From positions 1 through 64,000 of the forward strand of contig JAHIDZ010000020.1 in NCBI GenBank assembly GCA_018901755.1: DNA of 64,000 bases. The letters are read 5' to 3'. The stretch comes from Nanobdellota archaeon. GTDB lineage: Archaea > Aenigmatarchaeota > Aenigmatarchaeia > Aenigmatarchaeales > Aenigmatarchaeaceae. Shown here in pieces: positions 26,130 to 34,406 of the stretch. The position numbers were made by a program, and so were the translations under genes. The notes under the pieces are model-generated. The model worked only from the letters and a program-made list of their open reading frames with translations. It ran no database searches and had not been told where the DNA came from. Within the stretch, counting starts at the first letter, position 1. Every line of letters starts with the position of its first letter.

Positions 26130-26576
26130 TTATTCTTTTAGAGGTTCAGAAATTTCTGGTTTAGTCGGTGCTTCAGGTTTTCCAGATTCTTCTTTTATTT
26201 CTTCCTGTATTGTCTGTTTCTTTCTTTCTTTTCTCTCTTCTTTTATTTTTTCTTTCTTACCTTCCTTCTTTTTTGCTTTTTCTTTAGCCTCTTCAGCAGT
26301 AAGTGTTTTTATATCTACACCAACTAATTCTGCTAAAACAGCATTACTATCTAATTTGGCATGAATTCTTATTTTTCTCGGTGGTTTTTGTATTCCTCGT
26401 GCCCAAACAGAATTATTTATTGAAAATCCTATTTTAACATTTTCACATTTCATATGTCTCTGTAAGTAAGCTCTAATTATATCTATTGCTTTTCTAGCTC
26501 GAGCATTTCTTGCTACCGTTCTATATGCTTTCCTTAAAGGTATTGTGAAAATCTTTTCTTCTGCCATAAAAATCAT
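26130..26576 (-). CDS. rpl31e: Ribosomal protein L31e with charged C-terminal extension
   Basis: The first ~90 residues are L31e (FTIPLRKAYRTVARNARARKA and VWARGIQKPPRKIRI), given here in pieces below 20 residues when taken as IPLRKAYRTVARN. Residues ~95-148 are a Lys/Glu-rich tail that most L31e proteins lack, probably disordered. ATG 26576 overlaps the L39e stop; the ATG three codons later (MAEEK) is an equally good start. Confidence 0.95.
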   Translation of the reverse strand: MIFMAEEKIFTIPLRKAYRTVARNARARKAIDIIRAYLQRHMKCENVKIGFSINNSVWARGIQKPPRKIRIHAKLDSNAVLAELVGVDIKTLTAEEAKEKAKKKEGKKEKIKEERKERKKQTIQEEIKEESGKPEAPTKPEISEPLKE

Positions 26577-26740
26577 ATCTTTAATCTACTTCTTCTCCAG
26601 TGTTTGTGTTTATGCACACGTATTTTTCTTGTTCTAGCACGTTTTCCATATTTCTTAAGATCGCACCATCTAGGCGCAGCTCCTCTTTTTCTTGCTGCTA
26701 TTAATCTTAATTTTCTTCCCAAATTTTGTATTGCTCCCAT
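26573..26740 (-). CDS. rpl39e: Ribosomal protein L39e
   Basis: This 55-aa very basic protein, MGAIQNLGRKLRL to WRRSRLKI, carries the L39e hallmark RTRKIRVHKHKHWRRSRLK. It lines the exit tunnel of the 50S subunit. The stop overlaps the L31e start (ATGA), and it lies 2 nt after the PDCD5-like gene. Confidence 0.95.
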   Translation of the reverse strand: MGAIQNLGRKLRLIAARKRGAAPRWCDLKKYGKRARTRKIRVHKHKHWRRSRLKI

Positions 26741-26742
26741 TC

Positions 26743-27006
26743 TTATTTCCTCTTTTTCTTTATTTTGGTTTTCTTCTTTTCTCCTATTAATACTTCCAAT
26801 ATTTGCTTTAATTTATTATCATCAATTTTCTCGTTTAACTGTCCTGTTTGATAGACTTGAAGTAAATACGCTTCTAGTTGTGAAGCAACTGTCTGATTCC
26901 CAAGTCTGACTCGAGATAAACGCTCAAATGCTTCACGAGTCATCATTTTCTTTAAAATCTCACTTTTAACTTCTTCCATTCTTTGCATGCTTTCTTTATC
27001 TAACAT
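26743..27006 (-). CDS. PDCD5-like DNA-binding protein
   Basis: This 87-aa helical protein has the family core RVRLGNQTVASQLEAYLLQ and ends in KKKTKIKKKRK. It is shorter than usual (~110), mostly at the N-terminus. Family members are small nucleic-acid-binding bundles that follow S19e in archaeal operons, as here. It overlaps S19e by 11 nt. Confidence 0.9.
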   Translation of the reverse strand: MLDKESMQRMEEVKSEILKKMMTREAFERLSRVRLGNQTVASQLEAYLLQVYQTGQLNEKIDDNKLKQILEVLIGEKKKTKIKKKRK

Positions 27007-27391
27007 GCCTATCTACCAAAGACTGTCCTTTACTTGTTACAATTCTTCCTTTCTTAGGTTTATCAACTTGTTTTATTAAATCAGATTGTTCAAGTTGTTG
27101 AAGCATTAATCTTATAATTTTACCGCCAGCTTTCATTGCATGTGGTGGTTTGTGTCCTCTACGTTTTCTTGCGCCATATACTGTTCTTAATCGTGATACA
27201 CCTACCGGTCCATGTAAATAAACTTGTCTTAAAACTGCTGCTGCTCTTATGTACCACCAATCTTCTTGCTGTGGTGGTCTGTATGCACATACTCCAGTCT
27301 TTATGTAAGCTGCCCATTCTGGAGGCTTTATTTTACTGTTTTTCTTAAGTGTTTCTTTAATTCCACTTATTGTTTGTGCTGGTGTTTTCAT
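26996..27391 (-). CDS. rps19e: Ribosomal protein S19e
   Basis: This 131-aa winged-helix protein shows WAAYIKTGVCAYRPPQQEDWW, given in part as VCAYRPPQQEDWWYIRAAA, and YGARKRRGHKPPHAMKAGG, both diagnostic of S19e. It is a 30S component. The C-terminus GRIVTSKGQSLVDRHVR is also conserved. It follows the truncated RNase P component 4 gene. Confidence 0.97.
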   Translation of the reverse strand: MKTPAQTISGIKETLKKNSKIKPPEWAAYIKTGVCAYRPPQQEDWWYIRAAAVLRQVYLHGPVGVSRLRTVYGARKRRGHKPPHAMKAGGKIIRLMLQQLEQSDLIKQVDKPKKGRIVTSKGQSLVDRHVR

Positions 27392-27424
27392 TTAAATCAC
27401 TTCTTTTATATCTGTTATCAAGGT

Positions 27425-27583
27425 TTAAAAGTCTTTTGGTACTTTATATTTCTTAGATAATTTGTTTATTAAATTATCATATCTGGTTGCAAAGTCTGGA
27501 AACTTCTTTTTCATCTCTCGCAATATCTGTATACGTTCTCTAGCTATTCCTTGATTTTCTTTGCGCTTATCATTATAGTTCAT
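27425..27583 (-). CDS. rnp4: Truncated RNase P component 4 (Rpp21/Rpr2) lacking the zinc ribbon
   Basis: This 52-aa protein contains IARERIQILREMKKKFPD, the N-terminal helix of archaeal Rpp21 (IA-ERI-IL pattern), and a second helix DNLINKLSKKYKVP. The usual ~50-residue zinc ribbon with four cysteines is absent, and the stop is followed within 34 nt by S19e, its normal neighbour. It is either a minimal RNase P4 or a decaying one. The window also encodes Pop5 and Rpp30. Confidence 0.65.
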   Translation of the reverse strand: MNYNDKRKENQGIARERIQILREMKKKFPDFATRYDNLINKLSKKYKVPKDF

Positions 27584-27681
27584 ATTAAGAATTAGTCTAT
27601 ATATAGTTTAAAAATGGTACACTCGGGGAGCATGAGTGGTTCTCTTACGTTTAGTAAAAATAATACATTAATTTATTTTCT

Positions 27682-28386
27682 TCATTTAGAACTAACTTTT
27701 CTCTTAGTCGTTTTCATAGGAACATATCTAATAACTTCTTTTCCCATTCCATGAGTTCTAACCAAAACAAATAAAAGAATTATAACAATTAGTGCAATTC
27801 CGCCAATCAAAACATTTCCATCAGAAACACATGTTGCATAGCCAGCTGTCACACTTCCTTGTAAACTAAGTAGATACATTCCAAACAGAGCTAGTATAGA
27901 TATCGCCGTTATAATAGTTTTTTTATTTTTCTTCATATCAGAGCGCCCACCTTTTTCCCACAGTGTGTTTGCTTTTTCCTGATCACCAAGTGCTTCATAC
28001 ACACGTGCTGCAGAATAATAACTTTTATCATTTTCTAATACCCTCGCTAATCTAATAGCATCTTGATCTTTTCCGCCCATGTGATATAGTGCTGCAGCAG
28101 CTTCAAAGTTTCTATGCGTACCATTATTTTCTTGCTCAACTTTTTCAGCAACTGATAATATCCCCTTAGTATCACCAATTTCTTTAAAAATTGATGTAGC
28201 ACGATTTATGTCTCCAGAATCTAAATATCCAGTTGCAACCCTTTTCAAACCACGTTTGTTATCAGTATCTCTATATATTGCTTCTGCTTCAGTACGAAAC
28301 GCTGGAAAATTTTCATAGCTTTTTGCAGTACTAGTAGTTTTAATATTACTGATTTTTCTCTTTACTTTATCTAAATATTTTCCCAT
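27682..28386 (-). CDS. Tetratricopeptide-like protein with C-terminal membrane anchor
   Basis: This 234-aa protein has a soluble helical part with TPR/Sel1-like repeats (GYLDSGDINRATSIFKEIGD; ALYHMGGKDQDAIRLARVL; ARVYEALGDQEKANTLWEKG) followed by two hydrophobic helices near 158-175 and 190-210 and a basic tail. It is probably a scaffold on the inner face of the membrane. No partner is indicated by context. Confidence 0.65.
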   Translation of the reverse strand: MGKYLDKVKRKISNIKTTSTAKSYENFPAFRTEAEAIYRDTDNKRGLKRVATGYLDSGDINRATSIFKEIGDTKGILSVAEKVEQENNGTHRNFEAAAALYHMGGKDQDAIRLARVLENDKSYYSAARVYEALGDQEKANTLWEKGGRSDMKKNKKTIITAISILALFGMYLLSLQGSVTAGYATCVSDGNVLIGGIALIVIILLFVLVRTHGMGKEVIRYVPMKTTKRKVSSK

Positions 28387-28500
28387 AAATAATATATAAC
28401 TGAATATCTATAAAAAGGTGTTTCTATTTGGCCGAAGAAACAATTTCTATAACATCAAAATTAAGAAAATATAACTCTATTCAAAACATAAAAGAATCAT

Positions 28501-28624
28501 TGGTGCATCTGGGGGGATTTGAACCCCCGTCAACAGCTATCTTCGAAGTCTTGGAAGGCCTATCGACAACTATTTTAATTATTAAAACAGTCGCTTGCGA
28601 TCCTAACCACTAGACTACAGATGC
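28501..28624 (-). tRNA. tRNA-Gly(TCC) with two introns
   Basis: The acceptor is GCATCTG/CAGATGC and the T-arm GGGGG/CCCCC; CCA is encoded. Intron 1 (28560-28595, 36 nt) interrupts the anticodon stem between positions 29 and 30: exon ATCG pairs with intron CGAT, with bulges CA^A and AG^G and an inner helix with wobbles. Intron 2 (28539-28551, only 13 nt) is at 37/38: exon CTTC pairs with GAAG. Only after removing both does the anticodon stem GCAGC/GCTGT form, giving loop CTTCCAA. The mature length is 75. Confidence 0.92.
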
Positions 28625-28658
28625 ATGTATTCTGATTTCTTATTTATCTTCTAACCTT

Positions 28659-29531
28659 TTAAATATTACTAACCATTAAACTAACGGCACATCCATCGAA
28701 TAGTTCTATTATTTTGTTTATTTGTTCTCTTTTGAATATATTTATACTCCACGAATTCATCGTTCTGTCTTGGTAAATTTTGGCTTTGATATTTAAAGAA
28801 TCTAACATTATTGAAATATCTTCTAAAATTGCTCTTGTACTTTGTTTAATCGCAAATGTCATTCTTCCATCTTTTCTTACACTTAAAGAACCATCGCTGT
28901 TAAAAAATCCATATATAAATGCAATTTTATTTTCGTTGTTGGATTTAAATATTAATTTTGGCACTCTTATTCTATCTTTCTTTTTTCCTAAGGGAATATC
29001 AAAAACTCTATTAAGAAATTCTTTTAATGGAACAGAAGTAATTTCAAGCAAATAATAATTATCAATCGATTTGAATTTACAATTGATATTAAAAATATCC
29101 ATTAATATCTTTTTAGCTCGTTTTACTTCTAAATGAGATGAAGATATAAGTAAAGTGCCTTTCTTGAAAGTTATGCATCCATCACCTAAAATTAGCCCCA
29201 CCAAATAACTTAAGGGTACTGTTAATTTTATTGGCAAATTGATTGGTTTACTGTTTCTTGAAGAAAAGCCATTATTATTGCCATATATCTTATCAAAATA
29301 AGAAAAGTCTCTAATTTGGTCACAAAGACGATATAGATTTTTTATAGAAATTGGAGTATCTTTTTTCCATTTGTATATTAATGATTTATGAACGTTTAAT
29401 TTTTCAGCCAATTTACTAAAACTAATTCTTGGTTTTATCCTTAGAAGTATCTCATTAATAATATGCCCAATGCCATGAATATATATTTCTGAATTAGATT
29501 CTTTTAATTGAACCAAATAATTTTCTATCAT
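28659..29531 (-). CDS. LAGLIDADG homing endonuclease upstream of tRNA-Gly
   Basis: This 290-aa protein has LSYLVGLILGDGCITF and IAFIYGFFNSDGSLSV, the two LAGLIDADG helices, preceded by an HTH-like segment (ISFSKLAEKLNVHKSLIYKW). It ends 34 nt before the tRNA-Gly 5' end, same strand. Its start is preceded by a tRNA 5'-half-like fragment (29534-29555), and GGTTAGAA occurs on both sides of the gene. It lies in no intron I can define. Confidence 0.9.
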   Translation of the reverse strand: MIENYLVQLKESNSEIYIHGIGHIINEILLRIKPRISFSKLAEKLNVHKSLIYKWKKDTPISIKNLYRLCDQIRDFSYFDKIYGNNNGFSSRNSKPINLPIKLTVPLSYLVGLILGDGCITFKKGTLLISSSHLEVKRAKKILMDIFNINCKFKSIDNYYLLEITSVPLKEFLNRVFDIPLGKKKDRIRVPKLIFKSNNENKIAFIYGFFNSDGSLSVRKDGRMTFAIKQSTRAILEDISIMLDSLNIKAKIYQDRTMNSWSINIFKREQINKIIELFDGCAVSLMVSNI

Positions 29532-29533
29532 TT

Positions 29534-29555
29534 CTAACCACTAGATTACGAGTGC
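29534..29555 (-). pseudogene. tRNA 5'-half fragment
   Basis: GCACTCG, TA, then ATCTAGTGGTTAG matches the acceptor and D-arm of tRNA-Gly (GCATCTG TA GTCTAGTGGTTAG), with changes in the acceptor. No matching CGAGTGC 3' half exists nearby. It lies exactly between the HIT stop and the endonuclease start. Confidence 0.55.
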
Positions 29556-29963
29556 TTACAAACTTTTCTTTATTTCTTCTACTACTTTCTTCATATCTTC
29601 TTCTTTAAATTCTTTTGTTTTTGTATTAGGTATCGGTATTTCTCCGTGTCCATCATCATCATATCTAGGAAGAATATGGACATGCGTATGTTGTACTCCC
29701 ATGCCAGCTACAACCATTTCAACCCAATCTATTTTAAGAGAATCTCTCATTGCATTTGCAATTTTCTTAGCAGTGTGCATTATTTTAGTATATTCCTCAT
29801 CTTCATGATGCCAAAGCCATCGCTTATGATTTTTTGGTATTACCATTGAATGTCCTAGTGTTAATTGTGATCTATCCAATATAACAATTACTTCATTATC
29901 TTCATATATTTTATGACAAGGCACTTCTCCTTTCGCAATCTTACAAAATATACAATCTGTCAT
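29556..29963 (-). CDS. HIT family hydrolase
   Basis: This 135-aa protein belongs to the HIT nucleotide hydrolase/transferase superfamily. CIFCKIAKGEVPCHKIYED is the N-terminal signature (CxxC included) and HTHVHILPRY is the HxHxH catalytic motif. I chose ATG 29963 (MTDCIFCK) because the longer open frame runs through tRNA-Trp. Typical substrates are nucleoside phosphoramidates or dinucleoside polyphosphates. Confidence 0.93.
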   Translation of the reverse strand: MTDCIFCKIAKGEVPCHKIYEDNEVIVILDRSQLTLGHSMVIPKNHKRWLWHHEDEEYTKIMHTAKKIANAMRDSLKIDWVEMVVAGMGVQHTHVHILPRYDDDGHGEIPIPNTKTKEFKEEDMKKVVEEIKKSL

Positions 29964-29976
29964 AATATCATCATTA

Positions 29977-30165
29977 TGGTGGGGTTGGAGGGATGTGTTC
30001 GAAACAATCCCTAAACTTTGGGAAAATTTCTTTGAACCCCCATCGACGGTTTTCTCAGTCATCGAAAAACTCATTTCTCCAAACAAATTTGGAGACCGTT
30101 ATCTTAGCCAGGTTGGACCACAATTCTGGTCGTTAAATCCCCAGTGCAGCCACCCTAATGACCCC
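29977..30165 (-). tRNA. tRNA-Trp(CCA) with three introns
   Basis: The mature form has acceptor GGGGTTG/CAACCCC, D-arm GTCC/AGAT,anticodon stem ACGGT/ACCGT, loop CTCCAAA, T-arm GGGGG/CCCTC and an encoded CCA. Introns: 30124-30161 (38 nt, inside the acceptor stem after base 4; weak BHB using TTGG/CCAG with the leader), 30052-30088 (37 nt, site 37/38) and 29995-30031 (37 nt, T-loop 58/59; exon GTTC pairs with intron GAAC, good inner hairpin). The acceptor-stem intron is the least certain in boundary, but without it no 7-bp acceptor stem can form. Confidence 0.85.
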
Positions 30166-30224
30166 AACTCTCTAATCTATTTATCTAATGAATAGTTTAA
30201 ATATTTGCCTAATAACTATTATAC

Positions 30225-30851
30225 ATGTTAAAAGCAGACTTTCATATACATACCGAATATTCACGATGTTCTAATCTTAAACCAAAGGACATAATTTCAC
30301 AAGCTAAAATTAAAGGTTTAGATGTCATTGGTGTAGTTGATCACGGTAACATAAAAGGTGGGTTACTTGTAAAAAAAATTGCTGGTAGAAAATTAACTGT
30401 AATACCGGGCGAAGAAATTAAAACAAATTGCGGTGATTTAATAATATTTAATTCTGATGGCAAATATTCACGAGATTTAATAGAGATATGCGAACGAGCT
30501 AAGCAATTAAATCATTTTATCTATACACCACACCCTTTCGATATAACTAGACACTCTCTAGATAAAAATTTAAAAACAATAAAAAAATATATTAACGCAG
30601 TAGAAATATTCAATTCCAGATGTTACGTGAACAAATTCAATGAAAAAGCTAAAATGTTTGCAGCAAAAAATAAATTAGTTGGTCTATGCGGATCTGATGC
30701 ACATTTCAAAAATGAAATAGGAAAATCTATTAATTATATATATTCTACCAAATTCAATTTAAATAAAATAAAAATTTCTGGAACAAATTGTAAATATAGC
30801 CCAATTCATGTTCATTTGAAATCTTCCATAGAAAGATTCTTCAAGTCTTGA
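30225..30851 (+). CDS. PHP-domain phosphoesterase
   Basis: This 208-aa protein starts DFHIHTEYSRCSN (HxH motif 1), has GVVDHGN (motif 2), PGEEIKT (motif 3), YTPHPFD (motif 4) and GSDAHF (motif 5), so all metal ligands of the PHP family are present. Likely a 3'-5' phosphatase or nuclease of the TrpH type; the substrate is unknown. Its 3' end overlaps the convergent UbiA gene by 40 nt. Confidence 0.9.
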   Translation: MLKADFHIHTEYSRCSNLKPKDIISQAKIKGLDVIGVVDHGNIKGGLLVKKIAGRKLTVIPGEEIKTNCGDLIIFNSDGKYSRDLIEICERAKQLNHFIYTPHPFDITRHSLDKNLKTIKKYINAVEIFNSRCYVNKFNEKAKMFAAKNKLVGLCGSDAHFKNEIGKSINYIYSTKFNLNKIKISGTNCKYSPIHVHLKSSIERFFKS

Positions 30852-31849
30852 ATAGCCGATGGTTCTGTAACTTCAGTGATGTCTTTAATCTTATAATCAT
30901 TTAGATTATCAAAAGCTTTTATCATTGGTTGTGGCATACAACTCGTTATATTTTCCCTAAGTTGTTCAAATGGTTTACATACCATATCATTTATTTCCTG
31001 AGTTGCTGGATTTAACATTAAAACTAACATAAGCATTAAAGACACTATAGCAAAAAATCCGATAATATTTCCTATTTTTGCTGTTTTTGCATCTTGCTTG
31101 GCATATCGTTTCTTTACAAATTCAAACGCCCCTAGAGCGCATAGACTTATTGCTAAAAATACGATAATTGGAAGTGTAAATTTATACAATAAGAAAGAAG
31201 CTAAAAATGAACCAAATATAGCTGTTAAAAAAAGTATATTTATTTTCTTAGAAAGAGATTCTTTCAATTTAACGATATTTGTCTTCTTAGAAATATTTAA
31301 AAACTGATCTTGATTTTTCCAAAAATGGTAAGAGAACGTATAACCGAAAGATATTGCAAGTATAATAAAAAATGGATAATTTATCATAGTAGTAGTAAAT
31401 GCAAACCACCCGGTTGAAAATTTAATAATTTGAATAAATACCATATTTCCATAGGAAAAAAGAGTACCTATTTTCTTGAAAAATGTAGTATGTAAATAAC
31501 AGAGCAATATCAGAAACATTACTAGTATACCATATGAAAAACTGATATAAAATGATAATGAAATACCAATTATAAGACACAATACTAAATTCATTACAGC
31601 TGTCTCAAATGAAAATTTTCCTGTAATTAATGGTTTTATCTTTCTTCTAAATTTATCAGCTTTATCTTTATTATAATCTATCAAATCGTTAAAAAAATAT
31701 ATTGAATTATAAGCCAATACAAACCCAAACATTCCAATGAAAAAATTGAAAAATGAGAAGTTTCTATATATTAAAAAATAAAATATAACACCAATTAAAT
31801 AGAAGGCTATATTTCGTGTGAATGTTGTTTTATTATATAATATCTTCAT
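30812..31849 (-). CDS. UbiA-type prenyltransferase with C-terminal extension
   Basis: This protein of ~345 aa has about eight membrane helices. NDLIDYNKDKADKFRRKIKP contains the NDxxDxxxD prenyl-diphosphate motif of UbiA enzymes. The second Asp motif is less clear, and a ~60-residue soluble tail follows the last helix. Archaeal relatives transfer geranylgeranyl groups (DGGGP synthase) or act on quinones; sequence alone does not decide. I chose ATG 31849 because the 78 nt upstream are unusually GC-rich and form a hairpin (GCGGGA/TCTCGC); the open frame could start at 31927. Confidence 0.8.
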   Translation of the reverse strand: MKILYNKTTFTRNIAFYLIGVIFYFLIYRNFSFFNFFIGMFGFVLAYNSIYFFNDLIDYNKDKADKFRRKIKPLITGKFSFETAVMNLVLCLIIGISLSFYISFSYGILVMFLILLCYLHTTFFKKIGTLFSYGNMVFIQIIKFSTGWFAFTTTMINYPFFIILAISFGYTFSYHFWKNQDQFLNISKKTNIVKLKESLSKKINILFLTAIFGSFLASFLLYKFTLPIIVFLAISLCALGAFEFVKKRYAKQDAKTAKIGNIIGFFAIVSLMLMLVLMLNPATQEINDMVCKPFEQLRENITSCMPQPMIKAFDNLNDYKIKDITEVTEPSAIQDLKNLSMEDFK

Positions 31850-32054
31850 AAAAATCTTTAATGGAGCCGCGAGAGTCTCCCGCAACTCAAGTACTGGTTC
31901 CGTAGTTTTGCCAAATTTTACTATCACTAGTTATTACTACTTTTTTTACTAGTTACTACTAATTATCATCACTGATATTTATTGATATGTATTTTAAAGA
32001 TATTCTATTGATTCTTGAAAATAATATAAAATAAATATATGAATATATGCCAAA

Positions 32055-32210
32055 TCACTTATATTCTGTCTTCTTGTTTTTTCTGAACGATTCATCTTCT
32101 GCTGAAAAAACCGGTTGGCCCCCAGAAACACCAACACTCTTACAAACTATGTTTTCACTAACCATTACACTTTGGATTGGTTTCTCTTTTCTTTTTTGTT
32201 CATCAGTCAT
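32055..32210 (-). CDS. Small 51-aa protein, translationally coupled
   Basis: The ATG overlaps the stop of the preceding membrane protein gene (ATGA), and a strong Shine-Dalgarno AGGAAGGAGAT lies within that gene 8 nt upstream. The product is charged, MTDEQKRKEKPIQS to KNKKTEYK, with no recognised domain. The good ribosome-binding site makes it likely real. Confidence 0.6.
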   Translation of the reverse strand: MTDEQKRKEKPIQSVMVSENIVCKSVGVSGGQPVFSAEDESFRKNKKTEYK

Positions 32211-32827
32211 ATAAATATCTCCTTCCTATACAATATGTCTATAATATTAATTAATAATAGGAATACTGTGAATATAAACAGATAGATGATATTTGATAAT
32301 CCCATACTGTTTAGAAATAATAAGATAAATGGTAATAACAAAAAGGTTATTCCAATAAGTAGGCATCTACAGGATATGGTTAAAAATTTATGTCTCATTT
32401 TTGTCAATCTATCTAACATCTTTATACCTTTTGCGTAAACTTCAGAAATAGTAATTAATTCATTTTTTGAACTTTTGACATTTCTTATTTTATCTTTATC
32501 TATGTAAGGTAAATCTATACCAATTTTGTATAAATCTAAAGATAGTATTATTGAAATTATGATAAAAATAGTTCCTAAAAATAGAAAATCTGAAAAGTCA
32601 AAAACATATTTACATAATGTAAAAACTTTGGTGGAAAGAATTACAGAAATACTTAAATAGCCTAAATTTGAACAAATTGTAAAGAAGACGCCTATAAACC
32701 CCAATATAGCTATACACAGTGTTGTATTATTTGTTGCTTTTTTATATAATATTGTATCCATGTCCCAATATTTATCATAAAGTTCCTTCGTCATTTTATA
32801 TATCTGTTTAGCATCTTCGTGTTTCAT
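32207..32827 (-). CDS. Four-helix membrane protein, unknown
   Basis: This 206-aa protein has hydrophobic segments near 32-52, 80-98, 145-165 and 172-195, with soluble helices between. I recognise no family. Its start is 1 nt from the cupin gene stop upstream, and its stop overlaps the 51-aa gene, so the three form one unit. Confidence 0.6.
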   Translation of the reverse strand: MKHEDAKQIYKMTKELYDKYWDMDTILYKKATNNTTLCIAILGFIGVFFTICSNLGYLSISVILSTKVFTLCKYVFDFSDFLFLGTIFIIISIILSLDLYKIGIDLPYIDKDKIRNVKSSKNELITISEVYAKGIKMLDRLTKMRHKFLTISCRCLLIGITFLLLPFILLFLNSMGLSNIIYLFIFTVFLLLINIIDILYRKEIFI

Positions 32828-33181
32828 TCATTCCACCAATATTTCATCTTCTTCTGTCCACGGAGGACAGCAAACAACTAATATTTCTGCGTTTTCTTTA
32901 CTTGTTTTCCATGCTTTATGATTTGTATTTGGAAATATCATTATCATATCTCCCACTTCTAAATGTTTAATTTCATCATCAAGTTCTACTATTATTGTTC
33001 CTTTCAGAACAAAATAAACTTCTGTAAGTTTCTTATGATAATGTTTTTTAGTAGGGCCTGTAATTGTAACATGTATAAAATCAAAATCTTTTGAATCTTT
33101 TTCAGTTGTTAAGTTTCTCATGGTTCCGCATGTTATCTCTTTTGGATCTGCATCTTTTACTCTTCTTATTATATGTGTCAT
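32828..33181 (-). CDS. Cupin-domain protein
   Basis: This 117-aa single cupin has metal ligands in HYHKKLTEVYFVLKG (motif 1 with two His and a Glu) and PNTNHKAW (motif 2). It could be a small isomerase, dioxygenase or sugar-binding sensor. No substrate information is in the sequence. It begins 20 nt after the HD gene. Confidence 0.85.
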   Translation of the reverse strand: MTHIIRRVKDADPKEITCGTMRNLTTEKDSKDFDFIHVTITGPTKKHYHKKLTEVYFVLKGTIIVELDDEIKHLEVGDMIMIFPNTNHKAWKTSKENAEILVVCCPPWTEEDEILVE

Positions 33182-33200
33182 TTATTTCACCTTATCCGTT

Positions 33201-33827
33201 TTAAAACCTTATTGTATATTTATTTAATTCTTTATTTAATTTAACAAAGGTTTTTTTGATATATGCAGTTCTTTCCTTGCCAAGTTTCTTGCCACTTCTA
33301 GTAAAAAAGATTGAGTTGTCTTTTTCATTCTTCTTAAACCATTTGAGTGTAACATTTCCTATTTCTGTGAACCGTATCCCTTTGTTTATTCTATCAAGTG
33401 CGTGTCTAAACACGCCAACTGAACCAATTGCATCCATCTTATCTGCATCAAATAAAACATTACCTTCAAGCGTCCTTTCTCTGTTTATATCGTCTGTACT
33501 ATGTAATCTTACTATCTTACCCACCTTCTCTATTTCTCCTGGATTATAATCAGTCCTTCTTAAAAATGATTTGCAAAAAATCTCGCCTTTTCTTGCATGA
33601 AGTTCATCTCCACACTTCGCCAATGCTATATCATGAACAATTGCAGCTGGTATCATTATAGAAAGATTGGCTTTCTCTTCTTTAGATATAATAATCGTCC
33701 AAAATAGAACTCTTTCTATATGATCGATTTGATGTATGGGGTCGAATTTATTTTTCTTATAATAATCCTTAACTAGTTTAAACAGTCTTTCTTGCCGCTT
33801 CTCTGTAAATAGTTTCATTTTTACCAC
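33201..33827 (-). CDS. HD-domain phosphohydrolase
   Basis: This 208-aa protein has the HD metal ligands in HQIDHIERVLFW, VHDIALAKCGDELH and DADKMDAIG, matching the HDIG-type hydrolase fold. These usually remove phosphates from nucleotides. It overlaps the nitroreductase stop by 7 nt, suggesting one transcript. Confidence 0.87.
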   Translation of the reverse strand: MVKMKLFTEKRQERLFKLVKDYYKKNKFDPIHQIDHIERVLFWTIIISKEEKANLSIMIPAAIVHDIALAKCGDELHARKGEIFCKSFLRRTDYNPGEIEKVGKIVRLHSTDDINRERTLEGNVLFDADKMDAIGSVGVFRHALDRINKGIRFTEIGNVTLKWFKKNEKDNSIFFTRSGKKLGKERTAYIKKTFVKLNKELNKYTIRF

Positions 33828-34345
33828 TTTTCAAAATGCATTATTTCACTTAATTTTTTTCTGTTCGTTGGACTTGGATTTTCAGCAGGATAACCCATGA
33901 CAATAACATACGGAACAATGACTTCTTTAGGGATATTGAGCAGTTTCTTTATCTTCTCTTTATTGCACCACGCAACATAACAGGTTCCTAACCCAAGTTC
34001 TGTTGCTCTTAGAACAAGAAACGCACTTGCCAGAGACAAATTAATAAAATTCATAGCGATTTCAAGCTTTCTATTTGAGTGTTTTGAGTAGGGATTATCA
34101 TCAACACAGCATACGATAATAACAGGTGTCTTATACATCTCCTTCTGGATAAAAATATCATTTTCTTCGAATTCTAATATTTTCTTCTTATCTTTAACAA
34201 CCACAAAGTTCCATGGCTGAAGATTGTGGCTGGACGGTGCTTTCCTCGCCGCATCAATGACTTCTTTTATTAAACTGTTTGAGATAGATTTTTCTTTGAA
34301 TTTTCGGATTGATTTTCTCTCTTTGATCGCATTCTTAACATTCAT
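33821..34345 (-). CDS. Nitroreductase family FMN protein
   Basis: This 174-aa protein has RKSIRKFKEKSIS at the N-terminus, the FMN-binding APSSHNLQPWNFVVV, and VIVMGYPAENP near the C-terminus, all standard for the family. It reduces nitro groups, quinones or flavins with NAD(P)H. The length is normal. It is the first gene of a minus-strand run down to 32055. Confidence 0.93.
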   Translation of the reverse strand: MNVKNAIKERKSIRKFKEKSISNSLIKEVIDAARKAPSSHNLQPWNFVVVKDKKKILEFEENDIFIQKEMYKTPVIIVCCVDDNPYSKHSNRKLEIAMNFINLSLASAFLVLRATELGLGTCYVAWCNKEKIKKLLNIPKEVIVPYVIVMGYPAENPSPTNRKKLSEIMHFEKW

Positions 34346-34406
34346 TCAATCTACCTAACAATCATTTGGTGTCAATTCTTATAAATCTGCTATAATAATT
34401 AGTTAT

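Noticed and set aside
29964-30086. N-terminal extension of the HIT protein
   Set aside because: The extra 41 codons read through tRNA-Trp; the conserved family start is at ATG 29963.
31850-31927. tRNA-Leu/Ser-like fragment upstream of the UbiA gene
   Set aside because: GC-rich with one hairpin, but no cloverleaf, T-loop or acceptor pairing could be built.
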